From Acidobacteriota bacterium (GTDB lineage Bacteria; Acidobacteriota; Polarisedimenticolia; JACPZX01): 64,000 nucleotides of DNA. Under the pieces are notes generated by a model. It was not told the DNA's origin and searched no databases. It was given only the letters and a program-made list of their open reading frames with translations. The stretch lies in assembly GCA_016195325.1 (NCBI GenBank), contig JACPZX010000018.1, positions 80,001 to 144,000 of the forward strand. The letters are read 5' to 3'. The translations under genes were made by a program, and so were the position numbers. Shown in pieces: positions 48,452 through 57,755 of the stretch (position 1 is its first letter; every line of letters starts with the position of its first letter).

Positions 48452-49369
48452 GTGGCAGATCCCGTTGTGGTGCTCGTCGCGCCGGCCGTCCATGGCGGCG
48501 CGGCCATGAAAGAACGCCTCAGCTCGCTGGGAATCCGCTGCGAGCTCATCGACTCCTCCGGACCTCCGCGCGGGTGGCGCGCCGCCGATGGGGACCTCCT
48601 GCTCGTGCTCGATCCCGAGGGTTTTTCCAGCAGCGTTCCCGTCCTCCTGTCGCGTCGCGCCGGCACGCGGCTCGAGGATCTGCCCGTCGTCGTCATCAGC
48701 GCCGTGAGCACCGTTTCCCCGGTGGACGCCTCCCAGGTCGACGAGATCCTGGATCCCGCCCTGCCGGATTCCGTGCTCCTTGCGAGGCTGAGGGTCTGGG
48801 CGCGCTGGGGCGGACGCGCTCGGAAGATCGGCGAGCTCGAGGCGCGCCTGAGGGATGCGCAGGAGATCGACCCGGTCACGGGCCTGCCGGGTCACCGGTC
48901 GTTCCAGGATCGCCTCGACATCGAGGTCCGGCGATCCGAACGGTACGGCTCTCCGCTGGGTCTGATCCTGGCCGATCTGGACGGCACGCGGTTCATCAAC
49001 GACCGGTACGGCCACAAGACCGGGGACCGCGTCCTCCGCGAGATCGGTGAGACGCTCCGGCACGCGGTGCGCGACGTCGACATGGTCGCGCGCTACGAGG
49101 GGGATCAGTTCGGCATCCTGCTCCCGGAGGCCGCCGCGGACACGGCGGCGAAGGTCGTCTCCAGGTTGCGGCACCTCGTCTCGAGCCTCATCTTTCGCGG
49201 CGAGTCCGCGGCGGCCGGCCCCTCACCGCTCCTGAAGATCCACGTCCACTTCGGCCTCGCCGGGTTGCCCGACGAGCGCCTGAAAGGAAAGAGCGCGCTG
49301 CTGGAGGCCGCCACCGCCGATCTCGAGAGAGAGCGCGCGACCCGCACCCCTCCGGCGATCCTCGCCTGA
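48452..49369 (+). CDS. Receiver-like/GGDEF-domain protein with degenerate active site
   Basis: The 305-residue protein has an N-terminal domain (1-120) shaped like a response-regulator receiver but without its phospho-acceptor Asp signature, then a GGDEF domain (DPVTGLPGHRSFQDRLDIEV, LILADLDGTRFINDRYGHKT). The catalytic motif reads EGDQF at 216-220 instead of GGDEF, so diguanylate cyclase activity is doubtful; it may be a c-di-GMP or GTP-binding effector. The start is GTG. No ribosome binding site is visible. Confidence 0.74.
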   Translation: MADPVVVLVAPAVHGGAAMKERLSSLGIRCELIDSSGPPRGWRAADGDLLLVLDPEGFSSSVPVLLSRRAGTRLEDLPVVVISAVSTVSPVDASQVDEILDPALPDSVLLARLRVWARWGGRARKIGELEARLRDAQEIDPVTGLPGHRSFQDRLDIEVRRSERYGSPLGLILADLDGTRFINDRYGHKTGDRVLREIGETLRHAVRDVDMVARYEGDQFGILLPEAAADTAAKVVSRLRHLVSSLIFRGESAAAGPSPLLKIHVHFGLAGLPDERLKGKSALLEAATADLERERATRTPPAILA

Positions 49370-49376
49370 CCCACAC

Positions 49377-51263
49377 ATGAGACCAGCATCCACCCCCGCG
49401 AGACGTGCCGGTACACCCGTTCGCGCGGCGATTCCGCTCGCGGTCGCGCTGTCGATGGTGACGCTCCTCTCTTCGGGGCGCGTCGAGGCGAGCCCCCCCG
49501 ACCCGGCGTCCGGGACGATCTCCTTCGGCGAGATCAGGGCGGGGATGAAGGGCTATGGGAGAACCGTATTCCTCGGGACGAAGATCGAGTCGTTCGACGT
49601 CGAGGTGATCGGCACGCTGACGAACATCGCCCCGAAGAAGAACCTGATCCTCGCCCGACTTTCGGGGGGGCCGCTGGCGATCACGGGGGTGCTCGAGGGA
49701 ATGAGCGGCAGCCCCGTCTACCTCGACGGCCGGCTGGCGGGGGCCGTCGCCTACGCCTGGGGCTTCGCGAAGGAGCCGATCTGCGGTGTCACGCCGATCG
49801 ACGAGATGATCGACGTGATGTCGCGCGCGGCCTCCGCCGACTCGGCCTCCGCCGCGTGGCCGAGGATCGGCGACCCCGGTTCGACGGCGCTCCTGACGGA
49901 GCCCGGACGCGCGTCGGCCTTCCTGAGGGAGAGGATCACCCGCCTGGTCGCGTCGGGAGGCCCCGGCCTCACTCCGATGCGGCTTCCTCTCGTGTTCGGC
50001 GGAGCCGCCCGCTCCGGTGCGGCCGGCGCGGAAATGGACGCGTTCAGGCGCGCGTTCCAGAGCCTGGGGCTCTCGCCGGTCGTCGCGGGGGGCGCCGGGG
50101 GCGACTCCGGCCGGCGTGACGACGCGCCGTTCGAGCCGGGCTCGGCGCTCGGCGTTCAAATCGTGCGGGGTGACGTCGAGACGGCGGCCATCGGGACCGT
50201 GACGTTCGTCCGCGGCGACGAAATCGTCGCGTTCGGTCACCCTTTCTTCAACCTCGGCCCGACCGCGCTTCCCATGACGCGGGCGTACGTGCACGGGTAC
50301 TTCCCTTCTCTGGAAAACTCCTTCAAGCTCGCCAGCGCCACCGGCCCCGCCGGGATGATCACGCAGGACCGGTTCCCCGGGATCGCGGGGAACGTCACGG
50401 CCCAGGCCGCGATGGTCCCCGTCACGCTCCACGTCTCGTCGGGCAAGGGGCGGGAGGAGACGTACAGGTTCGAGATCGCCGCGGATCCGCTCATCACTCC
50501 GATTTTCCTCCACATGTCGGTCCTCGAGATCCTCTCGGCGTCGGAGAAGGACGTCGGGGACGTGACAGTCTCCCTGCGGAAGGGCTCGAAGATCCGGCTC
50601 GAGGGAGGACTCAAGGTCGACATCGAGAACCTCTACTCGGGAGACGAATCCGAGGTGATGGCGTCGGCGACCGTGGCGTACATGACGTACCTCCTGATGA
50701 ACAATCCCGACCGGCCGTCGCACGTCGAGGGGATCGATCTCGACGTCGCGTACGCGGACGACCGGCGGCTCGCGCGGATCGACCGGGTATGGTGCGACCG
50801 CTACTCCGCCGCCCCCGGGGAGACGATTCCCCTCCACGTCTCGCTCGTCCCGTACCGCGGCGAGCCCGTCACGGTGACGATCCCGCTGGAGATTCCGAAG
50901 GAGGCCCCCGAAGGGAGGGCGCTCCTCCAGGTCGGCGACGCGCTCACGCTCAGCCGGATGGAGTACCAGGCCGGCGGCGCGTCGTTCCAGCCGGCGAGCC
51001 TCGAGCAGCTCGTCTTCCTGCTCAACCGCATCCGAACGAACAACACCATCTACGCGACCCTCGTGCGCCCGGACAACGGAGCCTTCGTCGCCGGGGAGAG
51101 GCTGCCGAACCTGCCGCCGTCGATCGCCTCCGTGCTGGTGCCGCCGGAGCTCGAGGGGAGCGGATCGGGGCGGCTTCGCCTCCGCGGCATCCTCGAGCAG
51201 GAGCGGAGCACGGATTTCGCGCTGCGGGGCTACCAGAAGACCATGATCGAGATCCGCCGATGA
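49377..51263 (+). CDS. S55 (SpoIVB-like) peptidase-domain exported protein
   Basis: The 628-residue protein has a long signal sequence (AIPLAVALSMVTLLSSGRV) and an N-terminal S55 domain: GMSGSPVY at 108-115 carries the catalytic Ser, and AFGHPFFNLGPTALP lies further on. The C-terminal 300 residues form beta-rich domains of unknown type. It resembles SpoIVB, which signals across membranes by cleaving a regulator. It is the first gene of a run of four (then beta-propeller, substrate-binding protein, permeases); the next gene overlaps by 4 bp. Confidence 0.82.
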   Translation: MRPASTPARRAGTPVRAAIPLAVALSMVTLLSSGRVEASPPDPASGTISFGEIRAGMKGYGRTVFLGTKIESFDVEVIGTLTNIAPKKNLILARLSGGPLAITGVLEGMSGSPVYLDGRLAGAVAYAWGFAKEPICGVTPIDEMIDVMSRAASADSASAAWPRIGDPGSTALLTEPGRASAFLRERITRLVASGGPGLTPMRLPLVFGGAARSGAAGAEMDAFRRAFQSLGLSPVVAGGAGGDSGRRDDAPFEPGSALGVQIVRGDVETAAIGTVTFVRGDEIVAFGHPFFNLGPTALPMTRAYVHGYFPSLENSFKLASATGPAGMITQDRFPGIAGNVTAQAAMVPVTLHVSSGKGREETYRFEIAADPLITPIFLHMSVLEILSASEKDVGDVTVSLRKGSKIRLEGGLKVDIENLYSGDESEVMASATVAYMTYLLMNNPDRPSHVEGIDLDVAYADDRRLARIDRVWCDRYSAAPGETIPLHVSLVPYRGEPVTVTIPLEIPKEAPEGRALLQVGDALTLSRMEYQAGGASFQPASLEQLVFLLNRIRTNNTIYATLVRPDNGAFVAGERLPNLPPSIASVLVPPELEGSGSGRLRLRGILEQERSTDFALRGYQKTMIEIRR

Positions 51264-53386
51264 ACCGGAGCGCGTCGATGCTGGCGGCGATCCTCGCCGG
51301 CCTCTCGCTGGGGGCCGCCCCCGCGACGTGGGTGCATCCCGAAGCGCGCGGCACCGACGACGGCGCCGAGAGCGTCTCTCTGGCCGAGAACGGCTGGATC
51401 CTCCTGGCCCCCTCCGCGAAAGAGATCCTCCCCGGCGATCAGAAAATCCCGTCGCCCCCGTTCCTCTGGTCGTGCGCGGTGGATCTGAAGGGCTCGCTCC
51501 TGGCCGGAGGCGGATCCGACGCCGTCGTGCTGCGGCTCGATCGCAAGGGCAAGCCCGAGCCGGTCTTCGACAACCAGGCCCTCGGCGTGCGCGCGCTGGC
51601 GACGAGCGTCGCGGGCGACGTCTTCGTCGGCACGTTCCCCAGCGGGCGCGTCTACCGCGTGAACGCCTCCGGCAAGACGGAGGTCTACTTCGAGCCCGAG
51701 GAACGCTACATCTGGGCCATGGCGACCGACGCCTTCGATCGCCTCTACGTCGCCACCGGCGAGCGCGGCCTCATCTACGAGGTGACCGGCCGCGGCGAGG
51801 GGCGCGTCTTCTTCGACAGCGACGAGCCCCACATCTCGGCGCTCGCGGCGGATCCGTCGGGTCGGATCCTCGCGGGAAGCGTCGGGAGGGGTCTGCTCTA
51901 CCGCCTCGACTCCCGCGGCCACGCCGAGGTGATTCTCGACTCGTCGCTCGTGGAGATCTCCGCGATCGTCGCGGCCTCGGACGGGACCGTCTACGCCGCC
52001 GCCATCAATCCTCCGGCCCCCCGGAGACCGCGCCGGCCCGGCGACACGACGGACCAGATGACGATCGACATCGCCCCCTCCTCGGGGGACGGCGTCCTCG
52101 AGGAGGCGACCGAGGGGCGCCGGAAGCTGACCATCGATCTCGGGGAGCTGGTGCCGCCGGCGGCGGAAGGGAGCGCGGTGCCGCCGCTGTCGCGCGTCTA
52201 CAGGATCGTCCCCGGACACACCCCCGACGCGCTGTGGACCTCGAGCACCGAGCAGGCGTATTCGCTGGCGCTCGACGCGCACGGGCACCTGCTGATCGGA
52301 ACGGGCCCCTTCGGCCGCATCTACCGGATGGAGCCGGACGGCGCCGCGACGGAGCTGCGCCGGTTCCCCGTCTCGCAGATCACCGCACTGGTGGGCGCGC
52401 CGGAGGGGAGGACGTACGCGCTCACGAGCAATCCGGGCAGAATCGAGATGATCGAGAGCGCGCTCGAGTCGACGGGACGTTACCTCTCTCCCGTGCGCGA
52501 CGCGGGAGTGGTGTCGAGCTGGGGGAGCGCGCGATGGGACGCGGACACGCCGCCGGGGACGAAGATCGACATCGTGGCGCGTTCCGGGAACAGCGCCGTC
52601 CCCGACGACACGTGGAGCACGTGGTCGGACCCGCTCCGCGAACCGAGGGGCAGCCCGCTCCGGATCGCCGCCGGTCGCTACATCCAGTGGCGCGCCGACC
52701 TCACGAAGCTCAAGACCGAGGCGACGCCGATTCTCAAGAGCGTCTCTTTGACGTGGCTTCCGGAGAACATCGCGCCGACGATCCGCCGCGTCGCCCTCGG
52801 GCCGCCCGCCGCGGCGCGCCCGAAGGACGAGCCGCGGGCCGCCTCACTGTGGGTCTCGTGGTTGTCGGCCGACGCCAACGGCGACCCGCTCCGCCACACG
52901 GTGTCCGTGAAGCGCGCCGACGAGAGCGAATGGAAGACGCTCGGCCGCGACGTGAAGGAATCGCCGTTCGAGATCGACCCGACGAAGCTGGCCGAAGGAA
53001 GGTACGTGGCGCGCGTCGTCGTCGACGACGGGGAGACCAACGGCGCGGAGCGGGCGCTGACGGGCGAGGCGAAATCCGACGCGTTCGACGTGGATCGGAC
53101 GGCCCCCGTCATCACCCCTGCCGCGCCGGAGGAGTCCGCCGGGCAGGTCACCGTGCGCTTCTCCGTCAGGGACGCGCTGAGCCTGGTGGCGCGCGCGGAG
53201 TGGGCCGCCGACGAGAGCGGGCCCTGGGTCGCGCTGACGCCGGCGGACGGCATCGCCGACACTCCCGAGGAGGATTTCGTCGTGCGCCCCTCCCCTTCCG
53301 ACGCCCGACGTCGTATCTTTCTTCGCGCGGCGGATGCGGCCGGCAACGTCTCCACTCTCGAGGTGAACCTCACCCGCCCCCGCTGA
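51260..53386 (+). CDS. Exported beta-propeller/FnIII-like protein
   Basis: The 708-residue protein has a signal peptide (MLAAILAGLSLGAAPATW). It then has repeated blades with a G-x-V-Y-R pattern, for example FVGTFPSGRVYRVNASGKTE, LYVATGERGLIYEVTGRGEG, LAGSVGRGLLYRLDSRGHAE and HLLIGTGPFGRIYRMEPDG. The C-terminal 250 residues look like fibronectin type III or Ig-like domains. The start overlaps the S55 gene by 4 bp. It probably acts in the periplasm or at the surface; no catalytic motif is seen. Confidence 0.7.
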   Translation: MNRSASMLAAILAGLSLGAAPATWVHPEARGTDDGAESVSLAENGWILLAPSAKEILPGDQKIPSPPFLWSCAVDLKGSLLAGGGSDAVVLRLDRKGKPEPVFDNQALGVRALATSVAGDVFVGTFPSGRVYRVNASGKTEVYFEPEERYIWAMATDAFDRLYVATGERGLIYEVTGRGEGRVFFDSDEPHISALAADPSGRILAGSVGRGLLYRLDSRGHAEVILDSSLVEISAIVAASDGTVYAAAINPPAPRRPRRPGDTTDQMTIDIAPSSGDGVLEEATEGRRKLTIDLGELVPPAAEGSAVPPLSRVYRIVPGHTPDALWTSSTEQAYSLALDAHGHLLIGTGPFGRIYRMEPDGAATELRRFPVSQITALVGAPEGRTYALTSNPGRIEMIESALESTGRYLSPVRDAGVVSSWGSARWDADTPPGTKIDIVARSGNSAVPDDTWSTWSDPLREPRGSPLRIAAGRYIQWRADLTKLKTEATPILKSVSLTWLPENIAPTIRRVALGPPAAARPKDEPRAASLWVSWLSADANGDPLRHTVSVKRADESEWKTLGRDVKESPFEIDPTKLAEGRYVARVVVDDGETNGAERALTGEAKSDAFDVDRTAPVITPAAPEESAGQVTVRFSVRDALSLVARAEWAADESGPWVALTPADGIADTPEEDFVVRPSPSDARRRIFLRAADAAGNVSTLEVNLTRPR

Positions 53387-53406
53387 CGCGAGTTCACGGA
53401 GCTGGC

Positions 53407-55017
53407 ATGTCGCATTCGATCCGCGCGGTCTGCAGCGGCGCGCTCGCTCTGGTCGTCCTCGGCGCCGTCTCGTGGGCGCGATCCTGCCCCGACGATACCC
53501 CCCGCGACGGGGGGACGGTCGTCTTCGCGGAGGCCGCCGAGCCCGCGAACCTCAATTGCCTCAGATCCAGCGACAGCCCGGTCATCAACATCTGCCGCTG
53601 GGTGGGCGATTCGCTCCTCGCCTACGATCGAGACCTTGCCGTCGTGCCGCGGCTCGCCTCCTCGTACGAGCTCGCGCCGGACGGCAGGACGCTCACGTTT
53701 CACCTGCGCAAGGGAGTCCGCTGGCACGACGGCAAGCCGTTCACCGCGGACGACGTGCTCTACACGATTCGCCAGATCCGCGCCCCGGGCGCACGCATCC
53801 TGGGCACGCTCGCGACCCATTTCGCGTCACTCGAGTCGGTCACGGCGCCGGACGAGTTCACGGTCGTGAGCCGTTACCGCGAGCCGTACGCTCGGGCCGT
53901 CGACACATGGATCCGCACGACCATTCTGCCGGCGCACCTTCCGTTCGAGCCCGGGGCCGATGCGCCGACCGACCGCCGGCCGATAGGGACCGGCCCGTTC
54001 AGGTTCGTGACGTGGGATCCGCAGGAGAGAATCGTGCTGGAGGCGAACCCTGATTACTTCCTCGGACGCCCTCACCTCGATCGCATCGTCGTCCGATTCC
54101 TTCCCGATCTTCACACCCGTTCGATGGCGGCGCTCGCGGGAGACGTCGACATCTCGAACCTCGCCACCGGCGACATTCCGGAGAGCGACGCGGGCCTGCC
54201 GGTGCGCACGGTTCGCTTTCCGGCGAACGGGGTCATCGCGGTCATCTGGAACGTGCGGGAGTCGCGACATCTCTTCGCCGACGCCCGGGTCCGTCGTGCG
54301 CTCGCGCTCGGGTTCGATCGCCAGGGATACATCGATCGGATTCTGAAGGGCCTCGCGCGCCCCTCGACGTCCACATTCCTCCCGGAATCCTGGGCCCACG
54401 ACCCGAGAGTGAAGCCGCTGCCCTACGATCCGGATCTCGCGCGCAAGCTGCTTCGAAAGGCCGGTTGGCGCGATCGCGACGGAGACGGCATCCTGGACAC
54501 CGCCTCCGGACCCGCCGCCTTCACCCTCACTTACCCCGCAGGTCAACCCCCGATCGAGACGCTCGCCGTGCTCCTGCAGTCGTCGTTCAAGAACCTCGGC
54601 CTCGACGTCCGACTCGAGCCGCTCGAGTACCACGTGTGCAATCAGCGCGTGCAGGAGCATCAGTTCGAGGCGGCGGTCAAGCCGTGGGGTCTTGATTCCG
54701 ATCCCGATCCCTCCGATTTCTTCGAGTCGTCGCGCTGGCCCGGTGGGCAGAACTTCGGCGGCTACGCCTCCGCGGAGATCGATCGTCTCGTGGAGCAGGG
54801 CCTGCACACCATGGCCATCCCCGAGCGCGCGGCGATCTACCATCGGCTGGAGGCGATGCTGCAGGACGAGCAACCGTACATGTTCGTGACGCACATGACC
54901 GCCGTGATCGCGCTCAATCGGAATCTCCGGGGAATCGAGTTCGGCACCGCGTCGATTTACGGCTACCCGGCGCCGATCAGCTGGTGGCGTTTGCCCGCGG
55001 CGACGTCCTCGCGGTGA
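53407..55017 (+). CDS. ABC transporter substrate-binding protein, family 5 (oligopeptide type)
   Basis: The 536-residue protein has a signal peptide and the SBP_bac_5 fold: RDGGTVVFAEAAEPANLNCL, PDGRTLTFHLRKGVRWHDGK and FTADDVLYTIRQI. The start at 53407 has GGAG five bases upstream, so an upstream in-frame extension is rejected. The C-terminus overlaps the first permease by 4 bp. Family 5 proteins bind peptides, nickel or sugars; the bound ligand is unknown. No ATPase gene follows. Confidence 0.9.
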   Translation: MSHSIRAVCSGALALVVLGAVSWARSCPDDTPRDGGTVVFAEAAEPANLNCLRSSDSPVINICRWVGDSLLAYDRDLAVVPRLASSYELAPDGRTLTFHLRKGVRWHDGKPFTADDVLYTIRQIRAPGARILGTLATHFASLESVTAPDEFTVVSRYREPYARAVDTWIRTTILPAHLPFEPGADAPTDRRPIGTGPFRFVTWDPQERIVLEANPDYFLGRPHLDRIVVRFLPDLHTRSMAALAGDVDISNLATGDIPESDAGLPVRTVRFPANGVIAVIWNVRESRHLFADARVRRALALGFDRQGYIDRILKGLARPSTSTFLPESWAHDPRVKPLPYDPDLARKLLRKAGWRDRDGDGILDTASGPAAFTLTYPAGQPPIETLAVLLQSSFKNLGLDVRLEPLEYHVCNQRVQEHQFEAAVKPWGLDSDPDPSDFFESSRWPGGQNFGGYASAEIDRLVEQGLHTMAIPERAAIYHRLEAMLQDEQPYMFVTHMTAVIALNRNLRGIEFGTASIYGYPAPISWWRLPAATSSR

Positions 55018-55994
55018 CGCTCCGGAGACTGCTGCGCCGCGCGACGCTGGCTCTGGTGACCTTCCTCATCGCGACGGCCACGCTCTACGTCGCGATGCGC
55101 GCGCTTCCGGGAGGCCCATGGGGTGACGATCCCCTCATCCCCGGGCCCGTCCTTCAGGAGTGGCGGGCGCGGCACCATCTCGACGACGGCGTCGTCGCCG
55201 GGTACGCGGCGTGGCTCCTCGACGTCGCGGCGTTCCGTCTCGGGACTTCGTACACCGTCGCGCCTGGAGAGGACGTCGCGAGGATCATCGGCCGCGCCGC
55301 GCCGACGAGCCTCGCGCTCGGGTTGCTCGGACTGGGACTCGGGCTCGTCATCGCCGTCGCCGCGGCGATGGCCGCGGCGGCGCATCCGGGCGGGCCGTGG
55401 GATCGCGGCTGGTCGGGCCTCGTGTACCTTCTGTACGCCGTCCCCGGGTTCTGGCTGGCGATCCTCCTTCAGAACCTCTTCGCCCAGCGGCTTCACTGGG
55501 TTCCCCTGTTCGGGAGCGGGAGCGACCTGAGACCGACCGGCGTCGCGGCGGCCGACCTTCTCGCGAGAGCGCGCCACTGGTTGCTGCCCCCCCTGTGCCT
55601 CGCGCTGGGAAGCCTGGCGCTCCTGTTTCGCTCGACGCGTGCGGGGCTTCTCGACGCGTCACGCTCGCTTTTCGTGCGCGCCGGCCGGGCTCGAGGGATT
55701 CCGAGGCGAAGCCTGATCGCGAGGCACGCGTTCGCGGGAGTCCGAATCCAGCTCGCCACGTGGGCGGCCCTTGCCGCGCCGTCTCTGGTGGGCGGGAGCG
55801 TCGTCGTGGAGAAGATCTTCGGTTTCCCCGGCGTGGGCCGGCTCTTCCTCGCGGCCATCGAGAAGAGGGACTACCCGCTCGTCATGGGCATCGGCGTCTG
55901 CCTCATCGGCGTCTCGGTTCTCGCGAGCGCCGCGGCCGACGCGGCCTACGAAGTTCTCGATCCTCGCCTGAGCCGGGCGCGGGGGCGCGCGTGA
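55014..55994 (+). CDS. ABC transporter permease, DppB-like
   Basis: The 326-residue membrane protein has six predicted helices. The N-terminal helix VTFLIATATLYVAMRALPGG and the EAA-loop-like VRAGRARGIPRRSLIARHAF are DppB/OppB features. The start GTG overlaps the binding-protein stop (GTGA), and the stop overlaps the next permease in the same way, so the three genes are translated together. Confidence 0.9.
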   Translation: MTLRRLLRRATLALVTFLIATATLYVAMRALPGGPWGDDPLIPGPVLQEWRARHHLDDGVVAGYAAWLLDVAAFRLGTSYTVAPGEDVARIIGRAAPTSLALGLLGLGLGLVIAVAAAMAAAAHPGGPWDRGWSGLVYLLYAVPGFWLAILLQNLFAQRLHWVPLFGSGSDLRPTGVAAADLLARARHWLLPPLCLALGSLALLFRSTRAGLLDASRSLFVRAGRARGIPRRSLIARHAFAGVRIQLATWAALAAPSLVGGSVVVEKIFGFPGVGRLFLAAIEKRDYPLVMGIGVCLIGVSVLASAAADAAYEVLDPRLSRARGRA

Positions 55995-56869
55995 ACCGGG
56001 CGCTCGCCGCGGGGATCGGCGTTCTCACGCTGCTCGCGGCTCTGGCGGCCGGGGCGCCGGCCCTCAGCGCGGCGGGAGTTCTCGCGAGACCCGATGCGCT
56101 CGACACCTCGGCCGGCCTCGCCCCTCCGTCGCTCGAGCACTGGATGGGGACCGATGAGCTCGGCCGCGACGTCCTGTCCAGGGTGCTTCACGGCGGGAGG
56201 CCATCGCTGGTCTGCGCGTTCGTCGCGACGCTCGTGGCTCTGGGCGTCGGGCTTCCGGCGGGAGCCCTCGCGGGTCTGCGCGGCGGGTGGTGGGATCTCA
56301 TCCTGACCCGCCTCATGGAGGCGACGACGGCGGTCCCGGCCCTGCTGGTAATTCTGCTCCTCGCTGCCATTCTTCCGGGCGATCCGGATCGCGCCGGGTC
56401 GGCACGGCTCGTCCCGCTCGCGGTGGCGATCGGATTGACGCGATGGGCCGTGATCGCGCGTTACGTCAGAGGCGCCGTCGTGCAGGCCCAGGCGGAGGAC
56501 TACGCGGCCGCCGCGGAAGCGCTCGGAGCGGGGCGAGCGCGCGTTCTGTTCCGCCACCTGCTGCCCGGAGCGTTGACCCCGGCGCTCGTCACGGCGGCGT
56601 TCGGCGCCGGCTCCGCGATTCTGGCCGAATCGGCCCTCAGCTTCTTCGGCCTCGGAACGCACGAGCCCTTGCCGTCCTGGGGAAAGATGATCGCGTCCGC
56701 CGCCGTCTGGCCCCGAGCGTGGTGGTTGATCGTGGCGCCGGGAGCGGTGATCGCGATCGTCGTGATGGGGTTCAATCTCTCGGCCGAGGGACTGCGACTG
56801 CGCGCGGCCTCGGGACGCGAGGAGACTCAGCCGCGGGTCGGCGGCGGGTTCAGGCTTCCGGATCGATAG
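55991..56869 (+). CDS. ABC transporter permease, DppC-like
   Basis: The 292-residue protein has the DppC pattern: WMGTDELGRDVLSRVLHGGR at the N-terminus, an EAA loop (YAAAAEALGAGRARVLFRHL) and FFGLGTHEPLPSWGKMI. It should form the channel with DppB. The 3' end overlaps larE, which is convergent, by 43 bp. DppD and DppF ATPases are absent in this stretch. Confidence 0.9.
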   Translation: MNRALAAGIGVLTLLAALAAGAPALSAAGVLARPDALDTSAGLAPPSLEHWMGTDELGRDVLSRVLHGGRPSLVCAFVATLVALGVGLPAGALAGLRGGWWDLILTRLMEATTAVPALLVILLLAAILPGDPDRAGSARLVPLAVAIGLTRWAVIARYVRGAVVQAQAEDYAAAAEALGAGRARVLFRHLLPGALTPALVTAAFGAGSAILAESALSFFGLGTHEPLPSWGKMIASAAVWPRAWWLIVAPGAVIAIVVMGFNLSAEGLRLRAASGREETQPRVGGGFRLPDR

Positions 56870-57690
56870 CCCGCGAGGTCGGCGCAGACGAACCTGAAGC
56901 CGGCTGCGCGGATCGCCGCGGTGACGCGCTCGCGGCGCTGCGGATCGAGCAGGCGCTCGAAATCCCCGGGGAGGCACTCCACGCGCGCGATCTCGCCATG
57001 GTCCCGGACCCGAACCTGGCGGAATCCCTCGGCGCGCAGCGCCGCCTCGGCCCGCTCCACCCGGCTCAGGAGCGTCGCGTCGATGCGTGTGCCGAACGGG
57101 ATCCGCGAGGAGAGGCAGGCGGCCGCCGGCTTGTCCCACGTGCGGAGCCCGAGGTGCCGGCTGATCTCGCGGACATCCGCCTTCGACACCCCCGCGTCGA
57201 GCAGCGGGGCGATCGCGCCGGCCTCGCGGGCCGCGTCCATCCCGGGACGGAAATCGCCGAGATCGTCGGTCACCGCCCCGTAGGCCATCACCGGGATCCC
57301 GAGCCGCTCGGACTGCTGCTTGAGGATCCGGAAGAGCTCGGACTTGCAGAAATAACAGCGTCGGGGCGAATTCTCCGCGTACCCCTCGATCGACATCTCC
57401 TGCGAATCGATGAGGAGGTGCCGGACGCCGATCTCGCGAGCGAGCGCGGTGGCATCCTCGACCTCGCTCGCCGGTATCGAGGGGGAGACGGCGGTGACGG
57501 CGACGACGCGGCCGGGGAAGACCCCCTCCGCCACCCGGACGAGAAGCGTGCTGTCGGCGCCCCCTGAAAAGCCGACGATCATCGGGCCCGCGGAGGCGAT
57601 GTTCCGGCGGAGACGCTCGTAGGCGACCGCGGCGCGGGGCGTCAGGGCATTGGCTTCGGCGGATGGCGTGGGGGTCACGGAGATCTCCAA
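56827..57690 (-). CDS. larE: ATP-dependent sacrificial sulfur transferase LarE
   Basis: The 287-residue protein has a PP-loop (VGFSGGADSTLLVRV), the motif CYFCKSELFRIL, and KPAAACLSSRIPFGT with the Cys that is sacrificed as sulfur donor. LarE makes the nickel-pincer cofactor of lactate racemase, with LarB and LarC; neither is in this window. It is convergent with the oligopeptide-type permease and ends inside its coding sequence. An adjacent uptake system could be for nickel, but that is only suggestive. Confidence 0.88.
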   Translation of the reverse strand: MEISVTPTPSAEANALTPRAAVAYERLRRNIASAGPMIVGFSGGADSTLLVRVAEGVFPGRVVAVTAVSPSIPASEVEDATALAREIGVRHLLIDSQEMSIEGYAENSPRRCYFCKSELFRILKQQSERLGIPVMAYGAVTDDLGDFRPGMDAAREAGAIAPLLDAGVSKADVREISRHLGLRTWDKPAAACLSSRIPFGTRIDATLLSRVERAEAALRAEGFRQVRVRDHGEIARVECLPGDFERLLDPQRRERVTAAIRAAGFRFVCADLAGYRSGSLNPPPTRG

Positions 57691-57755
57691 GACTCGCGCG
57701 TTCGTCAGCGACGGGAACCCCGTGAGCCTAGGGACCCCGCCCGTCGGGTGTCAAG

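Noticed and set aside
51328-53406. Long extension of the substrate-binding protein to 51328
   Set aside because: It overlaps the beta-propeller gene, which is well supported; the ATG at 53407 has a ribosome binding site and signal peptide.
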